From assembly GCA_002633185.1 (NCBI GenBank), contig NWBM01000002.1:626832-690831 (forward strand): DNA of 64,000 bases, given 5' to 3'. Positions 9,031-17,927 of this stretch are shown in pieces. Each line of letters opens with the position of its first letter. Positions within the stretch are counted from its first letter, which is position 1. The translations under genes and the position numbers were made by a program. The notes below the pieces were generated by a model that was given only the letters and a program-made list of their open reading frames with translations, had not been told where the DNA came from and made no database searches. The stretch comes from Lachnospiraceae bacterium Phil5. GTDB lineage: Bacteria > Bacillota > Clostridia > TANB77 > CAG-508.

Positions 9031-9612
9031 ATGAATGATTTAATCGAAATCAGATGGCATGGTAGAGGTGGTCAAGGTGCTAAAACAGCTTCACTTTTAC
9101 TAGCAGACGCAGCTTTCAACACTGGTAAATACATTCAAGGTTTCCCTGAATATGGACCAGAAAGAATGGGAGCTCCAATTACAGCATACAACCGTATTAG
9201 CAGTACACCTATTACTATTCACAGTAATATTTATGAACCAGATTATGTTGTTGTTGTTGATGATGGCTTATTAGATGTTGTTGACGTTACAGCAGGTCTA
9301 AAAGAATCTGGAGCAATTGTTATTAACACAACTAAAACTGGAGATGAACTAAAATCTAAACTAAAAGATTACAAAGGAAGCATTTACACAATAGATGCTA
9401 GAAAAGTTTCTATTGAAGCACTTGGTAAGTATTTTCCAAATACACCAATGCTTGCAGCTATTGTTAAAGTAAGTGGAATTATGAACGAAGATGATTTTGT
9501 TAAAGATATGGAAGGTTCTTTCAAGCACAAGTTTGCTAAAAAACCTGAAGTTATAGAAGGAAATATGAAAGCAATAAAACTTGCGTTAGAGCAAGTAACT
9601 AAAATAAATTAA
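9031..9612 (+). CDS. porC: 2-oxoacid:ferredoxin oxidoreductase, gamma subunit
   Basis: Gamma subunit of a four-subunit pyruvate (or ketoisovalerate):ferredoxin oxidoreductase, which oxidises a 2-oxoacid with CoA to acyl-CoA and reduces ferredoxin. The N-terminus IRWHGRGGQGAKTASLLLADA is the family hallmark, followed by FPEYGPERMGAP. Its 193 residues fit the family. It is the first gene of the gamma-delta-alpha-beta cluster. Pyruvate is the likeliest substrate, but sequence alone does not exclude branched-chain oxoacids. Confidence 0.92.
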   Translation: MNDLIEIRWHGRGGQGAKTASLLLADAAFNTGKYIQGFPEYGPERMGAPITAYNRISSTPITIHSNIYEPDYVVVVDDGLLDVVDVTAGLKESGAIVINTTKTGDELKSKLKDYKGSIYTIDARKVSIEALGKYFPNTPMLAAIVKVSGIMNEDDFVKDMEGSFKHKFAKKPEVIEGNMKAIKLALEQVTKIN

Positions 9613-9645
9613 AATTTTTTAGGCAACCATCCAATAAACTATGAT

Positions 9646-9674
9646 GATGTTTTTTGGAGGTGTCCAAAAAAATC
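9646..9674 (+). repeat. Family 1 29-bp repeat copy (variant)
   Basis: Full-length copy with one C-to-A change (TGTCCAAAAAAATC). It sits between porC and porD, ending 17 bases before the porD start. It supplies an in-frame but spurious upstream extension of porD. Confidence 0.9.
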
Positions 9675-9691
9675 TGGAAAGGAGAATTAAA

Positions 9692-9988
9692 ATGACAAAT
9701 ATAGATAAAAATACACCAGCTAGTGAATTAACTATTGGTGGTACAATTTATGAAGCTGGTAATGCTCGTGAGTTTAAAACTGGTGACTGGAGAAGTGTTA
9801 GACCAGTTTTCTACAGCGATAAGTGTAAACAATGTGGATTATGCTTCCCTGTTTGCCCTGATGATGCTATTCCAGTAAATTGCGAGCAAAAAAGAGAAGA
9901 TTTTAATTTTGATTATTGTAAAGGTTGCGGTATATGTGCTAAAGTATGCCCTTTCGGTGCAATAGAGATGAAGGAGGAAAATGAATAA
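9692..9988 (+). CDS. porD: 2-oxoacid:ferredoxin oxidoreductase, delta (ferredoxin) subunit
   Basis: 98-residue electron-transfer subunit with two [4Fe-4S] motifs: CKQCGLCFPVCP and CKGCGICAKVCP. The start at 9692 follows GGAAAGGAG. A longer frame from 9641 would translate the dispersed family 1 repeat and is rejected. Its stop codon overlaps the porA start by one base (TAATG), which points to translational coupling. Confidence 0.93.
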   Translation: MTNIDKNTPASELTIGGTIYEAGNAREFKTGDWRSVRPVFYSDKCKQCGLCFPVCPDDAIPVNCEQKREDFNFDYCKGCGICAKVCPFGAIEMKEENE

Positions 9989-11169
9989 TGGGAATTAGAG
10001 AACGTTTAAGTGGTAATGAAGCTGCTGCTATTGCAATGAAACAAATTAATCCTGATGTTGTTGCAGCTTTTCCTATAACTCCATCTACTGAAATACCTCA
10101 ATATTTTTCAACTTTTGTTAGTAATGGAGAAGTTGATACTGAATTTGTTGCAGTTGAAAGTGAACATAGTGCTATGACAGCATGTATTGGTGCTGAAGCT
10201 GCTGGAGCAAGAGCTATGACAGCAACATCTGCAAATGGTCTTTCATTTATGTGGGAGCAAATCTATATTGCCTCTTCCCTACGTTTACCAATTGTTATGT
10301 CTTTGGTAAACCGTGCTGTATCTGGACCTTTAAATATTAATAATGATCATTCAGATGCAATGGGTGTTAGAGATGCTGGATGGATTATGCTATTTAGTGA
10401 AAGCAACCAAGAGGCTTATGATAACTTACTTATGGCACATAGAATTGCTGAGCACAAAGATGTTCAATTACCTTTAATGGTATGCCAAGATGGATTTATT
10501 ACATCTCACTCAATTGAAAATATTGAATTACTTGAAGATGATAAAGTAAAATCATTTATTGGTGAATATAAACCAGAACACTACTTGTTAAATAGAGATG
10601 AGCCAATTGCTGTTGGTCCATTAGATGTACAAGCATATTTATTTGAACATAAATATCAACAAGCTGAAGCTATGAGAAATGCTAAAAAAGTTATAGCTGA
10701 AGTTTCAAAAGATTTTGAAGAATTAACAGGAAGAAAATACTCTTTCTTTGAAGAATATAAACTAGATGACGCAGAAATTGCTATAGTTTGTATGAACTCT
10801 ACTGCAGGTACAACTAAATTTGTTGTAGATGAACTTCGTAGCAAAGGTATTAAAGCAGGATTATTAAAAATTCGTATGTTTAGACCTTTCCCTTCTGAAG
10901 AAATTGCAAAAGCATTATCACATTTAAAAGCTGTTGCAGTACTTGATAAATCAGACTCTTTAAATGGAGCTGGTGGAGCATTATTCGAAGATATTACATC
11001 TGCAATGTACACAAATAAAGCACAAGTACCTGTTATAAACTATGTTTATGGTATTGGTGGACGTGATACTACATCTACAGATATTGAAAGTGTATATACA
11101 GATTTAGCTGAAATTGCAACAAATGGTGGAACAAACGATTTCTACAGATATTTAGGACTTAGAAAATAA
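9988..11169 (+). CDS. porA: 2-oxoacid:ferredoxin oxidoreductase, alpha subunit
   Basis: 393-residue alpha subunit holding pyrimidine-binding and C-terminal transketolase-like domains. Recognisable segments are GNEAAAIAMKQINPDVVAAFPITPSTEIP near the N-terminus, VESEHSAM and TATSANGLSFMWEQ. The conserved Glu for TPP activation lies in the FVAVESEHSA region. It overlaps porD by one base and is followed after 28 bases by porB. Confidence 0.94.
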   Translation: MGIRERLSGNEAAAIAMKQINPDVVAAFPITPSTEIPQYFSTFVSNGEVDTEFVAVESEHSAMTACIGAEAAGARAMTATSANGLSFMWEQIYIASSLRLPIVMSLVNRAVSGPLNINNDHSDAMGVRDAGWIMLFSESNQEAYDNLLMAHRIAEHKDVQLPLMVCQDGFITSHSIENIELLEDDKVKSFIGEYKPEHYLLNRDEPIAVGPLDVQAYLFEHKYQQAEAMRNAKKVIAEVSKDFEELTGRKYSFFEEYKLDDAEIAIVCMNSTAGTTKFVVDELRSKGIKAGLLKIRMFRPFPSEEIAKALSHLKAVAVLDKSDSLNGAGGALFEDITSAMYTNKAQVPVINYVYGIGGRDTTSTDIESVYTDLAEIATNGGTNDFYRYLGLRK

Positions 11170-11197
11170 TAGATTTTAAGGAAGGAGATTTTTTAAA

Positions 11198-12148
11198 ATG
11201 GCATATAATTTAAAAGAAATAATGGCTACAAAACCAGCAAGATTTACAGCTGGACACAGAATGTGTGCTGGATGTGGTGCTCCTGTGATTGGAAGAACAG
11301 TTTTAAGAGCATTAAAAAATGAAGACCACGCAGTTGTATCTTGTGCAACAGGATGTATGGAGGTTTCAACTTTCATCTATCCATATACATCATGGACAGA
11401 TTCATTTATACATACAGCATTTGAGTGTGCTGCAGCTAATACATCTGGTGTTGAAGCAGCTTACAAATCACTTAAAAAACAAGGGAAACTTTCTAGCAAA
11501 GGTGAAACAAAATTCATCACTTTCGGTGGAGATGGTGGAACTTATGATATAGGACTTCAAAGTTTATCTGGTGCTATGGAAAGAGGCACAGACATGGTAT
11601 ATGTATGTTATGATAATGGTGCATACATGAACACAGGAACACAACGTTCTAGTGCTACACCAAAATTTGCAGATACAACAACAAGTCCTGCAGGAAAAGT
11701 AATTCCTGGAAAAATGCAATCTAGAAAAGACTTAACAAAAATAATGGTTGGACATCATATTCCATATGTTGCACAAAGTATTGCAATAAATAATTTTAAA
11801 GATTTATATGAAAAATCTGAAAAAGCAATTTATACAGAAGGACCTGCATTCTTAAATGTCTTATCACCATGTCCAAGAGGATGGGGTTACCCTTCAGAAG
11901 ATATGATGGAATTAAATAAACTTGCTGTTGAAACATGTTACTGGCCTTTATATGAAGTAATAGATGGTAGATATGTTATAAACTATAAACCAGCTAACAA
12001 GAAACCAATTGAAGAATTCCTACGCCCACAAAGACGTTTTAAACACATGTTTAAACCAGGAAATGAATGGATGATTCAAGAATTCCAAGCTGAAGTTGAT
12101 AAAAGATGGCAAGAATTATTGGATTTAGAGGAACTTACTAATAAGTAG
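11198..12148 (+). CDS. porB: 2-oxoacid:ferredoxin oxidoreductase, beta (TPP-binding) subunit
   Basis: 316-residue subunit that binds thiamine diphosphate and an iron-sulphur cluster. MCAGCGAP holds cluster cysteines. The TPP/Mg motif is FGGDGGTYDIGLQSLSGAMERG...YDNGAYMNTG. GGAAGGAGA precedes the start. It ends the por operon; a family 1 repeat begins 12 bases after the stop, followed by a terminator and a second, inverted repeat copy. Confidence 0.94.
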   Translation: MAYNLKEIMATKPARFTAGHRMCAGCGAPVIGRTVLRALKNEDHAVVSCATGCMEVSTFIYPYTSWTDSFIHTAFECAAANTSGVEAAYKSLKKQGKLSSKGETKFITFGGDGGTYDIGLQSLSGAMERGTDMVYVCYDNGAYMNTGTQRSSATPKFADTTTSPAGKVIPGKMQSRKDLTKIMVGHHIPYVAQSIAINNFKDLYEKSEKAIYTEGPAFLNVLSPCPRGWGYPSEDMMELNKLAVETCYWPLYEVIDGRYVINYKPANKKPIEEFLRPQRRFKHMFKPGNEWMIQEFQAEVDKRWQELLDLEELTNK

Positions 12149-12160
12149 ATTTTGGAAGAG

Positions 12161-12188
12161 TTTTTTGGGGACACCTCCAAAAAACATC
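12161..12188 (-). repeat. Family 1 repeat, left copy bracketing the por terminator
   Basis: Reads TTTTTTGGGGACACCTCC and onwards, an inverted copy of the 29-bp consensus with an extra G. With the copy at 12249-12277 it forms an inverted pair around the terminator. Confidence 0.9.
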
Positions 12189-12202
12189 TAGATTAAAAAT
12201 CG

Positions 12203-12232
12203 AAAAAAGCAGGATTGTTAACCTGCTTTTTT
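12203..12232 (+). terminator. Intrinsic terminator of the por operon
   Basis: The AAAAAAGCAGG arm is inverted as CCTGCTTTTTT. It lies between two opposed family 1 repeats and probably works in both directions for convergent porB and the symporter gene. Confidence 0.88.
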
Positions 12233-12244
12233 ACTTTTTATTAT

Positions 12245-13519
12245 TTAAGATGTTTTTTGGAGGTGTCCCAAAAAATCTTTTCCATCTACCATTCTACCTA
12301 CTAGCATACTTGATGCTGTGTTTCCAGTAACATTTAACATTGTTGCTGGTGAATCTATTATTGTTGCTATTATTGTTAATATTGGAAGTGCTGCAACTGG
12401 GTAGCCTAGCATTGTTATAATCATCATTTCTGAAATTGTTCCTCCGCCTATTGGCACTGCACTTACTAATAATGTTGCAAGTAATCCTACTATTATAATC
12501 TGTGCAATTCCTGATGGGCTTGCAATATTTGTTCCGAATAAACATACTAAAAACATTATTTTAAATACTGTTCCTATTATTGAACCATCTTTATGGAAGC
12601 TTGTTCCTAGTGGGATAACTGTTTCCGCTATATCATCACTTACTCCCATTTTTCTACTTGCTTCTGTATTTCCTGGAATACATGCTGCTGATGAACATGT
12701 TGCAATTGATGTTACTGTTGGATCTATTATATTTCTCCAAAATACTTTTATACCTTTTTTTCCTCCTGCAATAAATGCATATAGTGTATATATAACTATA
12801 TAAAATGCGACTGCAACGGCTAAATAAATTACAAAAGTTTTTACATATCCTATTGCTATGCTCTCTCCAAAAGTTCCCACTAATACTGCAAAATAGCATC
12901 CAAGTCCTATTGGTGCATAATATGTTATTAATTGAAGTACTTTCATTACTACTTCATTTGCTGAAATTAACACTCTTTCAAATGGCTTAGCAGACTCCCC
13001 TGCCATACGCATTGCAATTCCAAACAGAATTGAGAAAATCATTACTGCTAATAAATTTTGTCTTGAAAATAATCCTGAAAAATCTGTAACAGTTATTGCC
13101 TCAACTGTTCTATCTAAAATAGTTTTCTCTTCTTCAGAACTTTTTTCAGATTCTTCTTCACTGCTTTCTTCAGCAAAACTAGACTTTATTGCCTCTGTAT
13201 CTTTTGGTTCAACTAATTTTATAAAATATGTACTTGCTATTCCCACTAAAACTGCAATAATTGATGTTATTATTATTACAAAAATTGTTGATCCCATAAT
13301 TTTACCTAATCTTTTAGGTGATTTCATTTTTGAAATTGATGTTGAAATTGTTAAAAATACTAGTGGTATTATAATTACAAACATTAAATTGATAAATATA
13401 TCTCCTAATGGTTTTACTACTTTTGTTTGCTCCTTATAAATTAATCCAAAAATTGCTCCTATAATTATAGATGCCAATAGTATTATAGTTTGTCTATAAT
13501 TCTTCCAAAAAATCTTCAT
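12245..13519 (-). CDS. Dicarboxylate/amino acid:cation symporter (DAACS)
   Basis: Sodium- or proton-coupled importer of the GltP/SdcS type, about 424 residues. Multiple hydrophobic segments are visible, with family motifs TCSSAACIPGN, the GTSFHKDGSIIGTVFKIMF re-entrant loop and the VPIGGGTISEMM region. An acidic Ser/Glu stretch (about 117-133) lies in a loop. The ATG at 13519 follows GGGGAG; an in-frame TTG two codons earlier is less likely. Its final ten residues are encoded by a dispersed family 1 repeat, so the original stop seems to have been replaced. Confidence 0.9.
   Translation of the reverse strand: MKIFWKNYRQTIILLASIIIGAIFGLIYKEQTKVVKPLGDIFINLMFVIIIPLVFLTISTSISKMKSPKRLGKIMGSTIFVIIITSIIAVLVGIASTYFIKLVEPKDTEAIKSSFAEESSEEESEKSSEEEKTILDRTVEAITVTDFSGLFSRQNLLAVMIFSILFGIAMRMAGESAKPFERVLISANEVVMKVLQLITYYAPIGLGCYFAVLVGTFGESIAIGYVKTFVIYLAVAVAFYIVIYTLYAFIAGGKKGIKVFWRNIIDPTVTSIATCSSAACIPGNTEASRKMGVSDDIAETVIPLGTSFHKDGSIIGTVFKIMFLVCLFGTNIASPSGIAQIIIVGLLATLLVSAVPIGGGTISEMMIITMLGYPVAALPILTIIATIIDSPATMLNVTGNTASSMLVGRMVDGKDFLGHLQKTS
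12249..12277 (+). repeat. Family 1 repeat copy forming the symporter C-terminus
   Basis: Perfect 29-bp consensus. On the minus strand it encodes the last residues of the symporter (DFLGHLQKTS), immediately before its stop. Confidence 0.92.
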
Positions 13520-13581
13520 ACACAACTCCCCTTTCTCATTTGTGTATATATGCTTTATTTCTTAGACACTCATAAAATTCA

Positions 13582-13622
13582 AAACGCGCTTAACCTGTAC
13601 ATTATGCACAGTTCAAACGCGT
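13582..13622 (-). terminator. Hairpin terminator after the ferredoxin gene
   Basis: An ACGCG...CGCGT inverted repeat with imperfect inner pairing is followed on the minus strand by TTTTGAATTTT. Confidence 0.6.
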
Positions 13623-13635
13623 CCTTTATTTTATA

Positions 13636-13809
13636 TTATTCGTCTTCAACTGGAGCAGAAACAGGACAAACTCCCGCGCATGTACCACATCCTATGCATG
13701 CATCTTTATTAATAACAAATCTTTCATCACCTTGAGATATACATCCTACTGGGCATTCAGCAGCACAAGCTCCACATGAAATACAATTTTCTGTAATTTT
13801 ATATGCCAT
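13636..13809 (-). CDS. 2[4Fe-4S] ferredoxin
   Basis: A 57-residue clostridial-type ferredoxin with two cluster motifs: CISCGACAAECPVGC, then CIGCGTCAGVCP. It starts MAYKITEN behind an AAAGGTGGTGA site and ends in an acidic PVEDE tail. It is the likely electron acceptor for the por enzyme about 1.5 kb away and for other anaerobic redox enzymes. Length and spacing are classic. Confidence 0.95.
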   Translation of the reverse strand: MAYKITENCISCGACAAECPVGCISQGDERFVINKDACIGCGTCAGVCPVSAPVEDE

Positions 13810-13872
13810 TACAAATCACCACCTTTCAGTTTTATTTCAATATTATAACTGTTCAAATATTATCATTACAAA

Positions 13873-14790
13873 TTAAATATCTTCACTACTATTCTTAGTA
13901 TCCATTTTTTCAAGTTTTTCTAATTCTTGAAGTTCTTTCATATTTTCTGCTTCTTCAGGATCAATTTGTTTGCTAGCAATATTTTTAATTATTTTTACCT
14001 CTGAAGCTGGATATTTTTTATAATAGAATTCGTCACCATCTTTGAATTTTATTTTAACAATTTCTTTAAGAATTTCCACGTTGTCTACAACGCCTTCTCC
14101 TTCATCAGTTTTAACAATTGCCCCTACTTTTGGAAGATGATTTAATTTATCTTCATATGCTTCTTGTTCATATTTCAAACAACACATTAATCTTCCACAG
14201 TTTCCTGAGATTTTTGATGGATTTAGTGCAATATTTTGTTCTTTTGCCATTTTTATAGAAACTGTTTCAAAGTTTCCTAAAAACGAACAACAACATAATT
14301 CTCTACCGCAAACTCCGTTTCCACCAATTCTTCTAACTTCATCTCGTACGCCTATTTGTCGTAATTCAATTCTTGTTTTAAAAATACTTGCTAGTTCTTT
14401 AACTAACTCTCTAAAATCTATTCTACCATCTGCTGTGAAATAAAATAATATTTTGCTTCCATCAAATTTATATTCAACACCTGTTAGCTTCATATCTAAA
14501 TTATTTTTTTGAATTTTTTCTTCACATATTTTTAATGCTTCAGCCTCTTTTGATTTATAGTAATCTCTATTTTTTAAATCTAATGATGTAGCAATTCTTA
14601 CAACTTTTTTTAATGGAGTTGTTATTTTTTCGTCTGGTAATTCCCTGTTTGGAACTACTACTTCTCCAAGTTCATCCCCCATTGCAGTTTCAACAACTAC
14701 CATATCATTCATTTTTATTTGTAAATTTTTCGGATCAAAAAAATATATTTTTCCTGGTTTCTTAAATCTGACTCCAATTATTTTTTTCAT
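13873..14790 (-). CDS. yaaT: PSP1/YaaT-family protein
   Basis: 305 residues. In Bacillus, YaaT (RicT) works with YmcA and YlbF in an RNase Y-linked complex that affects competence, sporulation and biofilm. The PSP1 core with Cys-rich segments is visible: GGNGVCGRELCCCSFLGNF and NCGRLMCCLKYEQEAY, which in the Ric complex bind iron-sulphur clusters. An acidic C-terminal tail follows. It overlaps holB by 29 bases and has its own GGAGGAG site, the order found in many Firmicutes. Confidence 0.9.
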   Translation of the reverse strand: MKKIIGVRFKKPGKIYFFDPKNLQIKMNDMVVVETAMGDELGEVVVPNRELPDEKITTPLKKVVRIATSLDLKNRDYYKSKEAEALKICEEKIQKNNLDMKLTGVEYKFDGSKILFYFTADGRIDFRELVKELASIFKTRIELRQIGVRDEVRRIGGNGVCGRELCCCSFLGNFETVSIKMAKEQNIALNPSKISGNCGRLMCCLKYEQEAYEDKLNHLPKVGAIVKTDEGEGVVDNVEILKEIVKIKFKDGDEFYYKKYPASEVKIIKNIASKQIDPEEAENMKELQELEKLEKMDTKNSSEDI

Positions 14791-15700
14791 TAATCTCCTC
14801 CCACATATTAAAAAGCAATCTGTCTATTGTCATATCATAATTTGCATTTGCATTTAAACGTTGCTTTGTTTCTTCTACTAATTTTATAGAATTTATATAC
14901 TTTAAATTATTAACATTTTCTTTTGCAAAATTATATAATATAACATTCATATATTCTAAATAATCCATTATATTATCTTTATTTTTATACATAATTTCAG
15001 ATTGCTTTAGCATTGCAGTTAGTGTATTATTCATATTTTTCATTATATTTTCTACTTTATTATATTCATCATTTTTTTCATTCACTTGAATACATTTTCC
15101 AATGCTTCCATCGCATAATTTTAAAATATTTTTGCTTACATTTTCCATTGAGCAATTATTTTTTAAATATTTTCCTATTTCATTATCTGAAATTTTTTGG
15201 AATTGAAGTTTCATACATCTTGATTTTATTGTTGTTAGCATTTTACTTTCATTACTAACAATTAATATAATTACAATGTATTCTGGTGGCTCTTCTAAAG
15301 TTTTTAATAAACAGTTTTGAGCCTCTTTTGTCATTAAATCTGCATCATTTATTACATAAACTTTTTTATGTGAGATAATAGGTTTTTCAATTATTTTATT
15401 TTGCATTTCTCTTATTTGTTCTATTTTTAATGTTCTACCATCTGGCTCAATGTATTTGTAATCTGGATTATTATTTTCTCCTTCAAATTCTATACACGAT
15501 TTGCATTTTCCACATTCTCTTGAATTATGTATATCAAAATTCTCACACAAAATCATTTTGGCAAATTGTTCTGCAATTATTTTTTTTCCGATACCTTCAT
15601 TTCCAATAAACATATAGCTATGTAAAATTGTTTTATTTCTTAAAGATTTTAATAAAATTTCTTTAGCTTTTTTATTTCCAATTATATCTTTAAATTCCAC
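14762..15700 (-). CDS. holB: DNA polymerase III delta' subunit
   Basis: 312-residue clamp-loader subunit. The P-loop-like segment is GNEGIGKKIIAEQFAK, and a zinc module CGKCKSC follows at about residue 60. The SRC motif is in TIKSRCMKLQF, as expected of clamp-loader AAA+ proteins. It lies immediately upstream of, and overlaps, the PSP1 gene. Confidence 0.9.
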   Translation of the reverse strand: MEFKDIIGNKKAKEILLKSLRNKTILHSYMFIGNEGIGKKIIAEQFAKMILCENFDIHNSRECGKCKSCIEFEGENNNPDYKYIEPDGRTLKIEQIREMQNKIIEKPIISHKKVYVINDADLMTKEAQNCLLKTLEEPPEYIVIILIVSNESKMLTTIKSRCMKLQFQKISDNEIGKYLKNNCSMENVSKNILKLCDGSIGKCIQVNEKNDEYNKVENIMKNMNNTLTAMLKQSEIMYKNKDNIMDYLEYMNVILYNFAKENVNNLKYINSIKLVEETKQRLNANANYDMTIDRLLFNMWEEINEKNNWSQI

Positions 15701-15750
15701 AATTTCACCACCATTTTATTTTGCTTGTAATTTTATTTTTCTTACAATTT

Positions 15751-16413
15751 TTATTTAGCTACCAAACCGCCTATTTTATTTAATGGCCAAAATCTACATA
15801 CAGCAACACTTTCAATTTTTTTAACTGGAATACATCCAAAAAATCTACTATCTTTTGAACCTGGTCTATTGTCTCCTAGAACATATACACAATTTTCTGG
15901 TACTACAATATCTGTGTATAAACCTCCCATAGACTCTGTAATTACTGTATCTTGTAAGTAATCTTCTTGTAATTTTTCACCATTTATATAAACTGCGCCT
16001 TCTTTTATTTCAACATGTTCACCTGGAAGACCTATTACTCTTTTTATATAACTTACTTTTCCTATTTCCAAAACATTGTATATAAATTTAGTAATAATAT
16101 TTCCTGGTTCATATTCATATGGTGCAACTGGGTTTGATAAATCAACATGATTTAAATCTAATGCTGTTGTTCCTTTTGCTGTGTTTGGAGCTTCAAATGT
16201 AATAACTTCTCCTCTTTTTGGTAATTTATTAAAATTTGCTTCCCATTTATTTAACCATAATCTTTCATTTTGTTTTAATGTTGGATACATTGATTCTTGT
16301 TTTACTACTGTTGGAACTCCAATAAATGTTTTTATTAAAAGAACGATTATTACTGCAATTACAATACAATATACCCATTCCATAATTTCTTTTGTCTTGC
16401 TTTTATTCTCCAT
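15751..16413 (-). CDS. lepB: Signal peptidase I
   Basis: 220-residue membrane serine protease that removes signal peptides. There is an N-terminal transmembrane segment (about 12-30). The catalytic Ser lies in QESMYPTL and the catalytic Lys in YIKRVIGLPGE. The VLGDNRPGSKDSRFFG box is box E of the family. It lies 50 bases upstream of holB on the same strand. Confidence 0.95.
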   Translation of the reverse strand: MENKSKTKEIMEWVYCIVIAVIIVLLIKTFIGVPTVVKQESMYPTLKQNERLWLNKWEANFNKLPKRGEVITFEAPNTAKGTTALDLNHVDLSNPVAPYEYEPGNIITKFIYNVLEIGKVSYIKRVIGLPGEHVEIKEGAVYINGEKLQEDYLQDTVITESMGGLYTDIVVPENCVYVLGDNRPGSKDSRFFGCIPVKKIESVAVCRFWPLNKIGGLVAK

Positions 16414-16467
16414 TTTAATTAGAACTTCCCTTCTATTATTTTTTATATTATTATCTTCAGTAACATT

Positions 16468-17856
16468 TTATTTTTTCGTTGGAACTCTAATAACAACTTC
16501 TGTTCCTTTTCCAAGTTCACTCTTAATATCTATGCTTCCATTGTTTTGATCTAGTATTTCTTTTGCAATTGATAATCCTAAACCAGTTCCTCCAAGTTCA
16601 CGGCTACGAGCTTTATCTACTCTGTAAAATCTTTCGAATATTCTAGATAAATCTTCTTCAGGAATTCCAATTCCATTATCAATTATTTTTATGTATGCAT
16701 CATTATAAACAAATCCAACATAGATTTTTATTATTCCACCTTCTTTAGTATATTTTATACTGTTTGTAAGAATGTTTAAAACAACTCTTTCAATTCCAGA
16801 TTTATCTGCATATACTAGTGGAACATTTGCTGTAACTAGGTTTTCGACTTTATGATGTTTTTTATTAATTTCAATTTCAAGTTTTTCTTGACATTTTTTA
16901 ACAAGGTCACCTAAATCAAATTCAGTTTTTTCTTGTTTAACAGTATTGTTATCATATCTAGAAAGTGCTAATAAATCTGTTACTAATTTAGCCATTCTTC
17001 TTGCTTCTGATGCTATAACACCTAGAAATTTATTTTTTGTTACATCATCATATTCACCCTCTAATAATGTGTCTGCATAACCCATTATTGATGTAATTGG
17101 TGTTTTCAATTCGTGTGATACATCTGCAACAAATTCTTTTCTCATGTTGTCTAATTTAACATGTTCTGTTATATCTTGAATAACTGCAATAACACCTGCT
17201 GGTTTTTGATTATTATCTTTATATGGAACAAATAATAAATTTATGTATTTATCACCAACATTTATTTTTCTGTCTGATGATGTCCAATCCTCTAAGTATA
17301 TTATTTTTTCTAAATTGATTCCTACATCAAATTTATCAAATACTTTTTCAAATGTGTCATCATCTTTTGATAAATCTAATAATCTTTCTGCAGCAATGTT
17401 TTTGTGTGTTACTTGTCCTTCTAAATTGAAAGCAACAATACCATCTGTCATGTGTAATAATATTGCTTCTATTTGCATTTTTTGTTTATCAACATCTTTT
17501 AAATGCTCTTTTAATTCTAGTGTTGCATCATTTAACGCTGTTGTTAATTCATCGCTTTGTTTTCCATTCGGCAATATTTTTTCTTTGTCATTACCTTCTG
17601 TAACCATTTTTCCAGCATCTTTTACAATACTAATCATTGCTTGTTTTGTTTTATTTTTTAATATTGTGCTAAATATAATAAATATTGCTATAAATAATGC
17701 AATTGTAATTAATAAATATCTTTTTGTAATATCTACAATTTGTGCTGTCTCTTGTATTACTGAAATATTTTTAATGTAAATAAATCCTACTAGTCCTATT
17801 ACTATTATTCCTAATAAAATAAAAATAACTGTTAATTTGTTTTGAATTGATTTCAT
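16468..17856 (-). CDS. PhoR/WalK-like sensor histidine kinase
   Basis: About 462 residues. Two transmembrane segments (about residues 8-26 and 45-66) are followed by a linker, a PAS domain (about 130-225) and a HisKA domain with phospho-acceptor FVADVSHELKTPITSIMGYA. The HATPase domain carries NILTNSIKYT, IDNGIGIPEEDLSRIFERFYR and GGTGLGLSIAKEI. The ATG at 17856 is chosen because GGGGAAGGT precedes it; an ATG 33 bases upstream lacks a ribosome site. It follows the response regulator gene in one operon. Confidence 0.92.
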   Translation of the reverse strand: MKSIQNKLTVIFILLGIIVIGLVGFIYIKNISVIQETAQIVDITKRYLLITIALFIAIFIIFSTILKNKTKQAMISIVKDAGKMVTEGNDKEKILPNGKQSDELTTALNDATLELKEHLKDVDKQKMQIEAILLHMTDGIVAFNLEGQVTHKNIAAERLLDLSKDDDTFEKVFDKFDVGINLEKIIYLEDWTSSDRKINVGDKYINLLFVPYKDNNQKPAGVIAVIQDITEHVKLDNMRKEFVADVSHELKTPITSIMGYADTLLEGEYDDVTKNKFLGVIASEARRMAKLVTDLLALSRYDNNTVKQEKTEFDLGDLVKKCQEKLEIEINKKHHKVENLVTANVPLVYADKSGIERVVLNILTNSIKYTKEGGIIKIYVGFVYNDAYIKIIDNGIGIPEEDLSRIFERFYRVDKARSRELGGTGLGLSIAKEILDQNNGSIDIKSELGKGTEVVIRVPTKK

Positions 17857-17927
17857 GTCTAAAGTACCTTCCCCTATTAATTTTTTCATTTGAATTTTAT
17901 ATTTTTTGTATTTTCTGTATATGTTGC

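Noticed and set aside
9641-9691. Longer porD protein starting MMMFFGG
   Set aside because: The extra residues translate a family 1 repeat, and a strong GGAAAGGAG site sits before the 9692 start.
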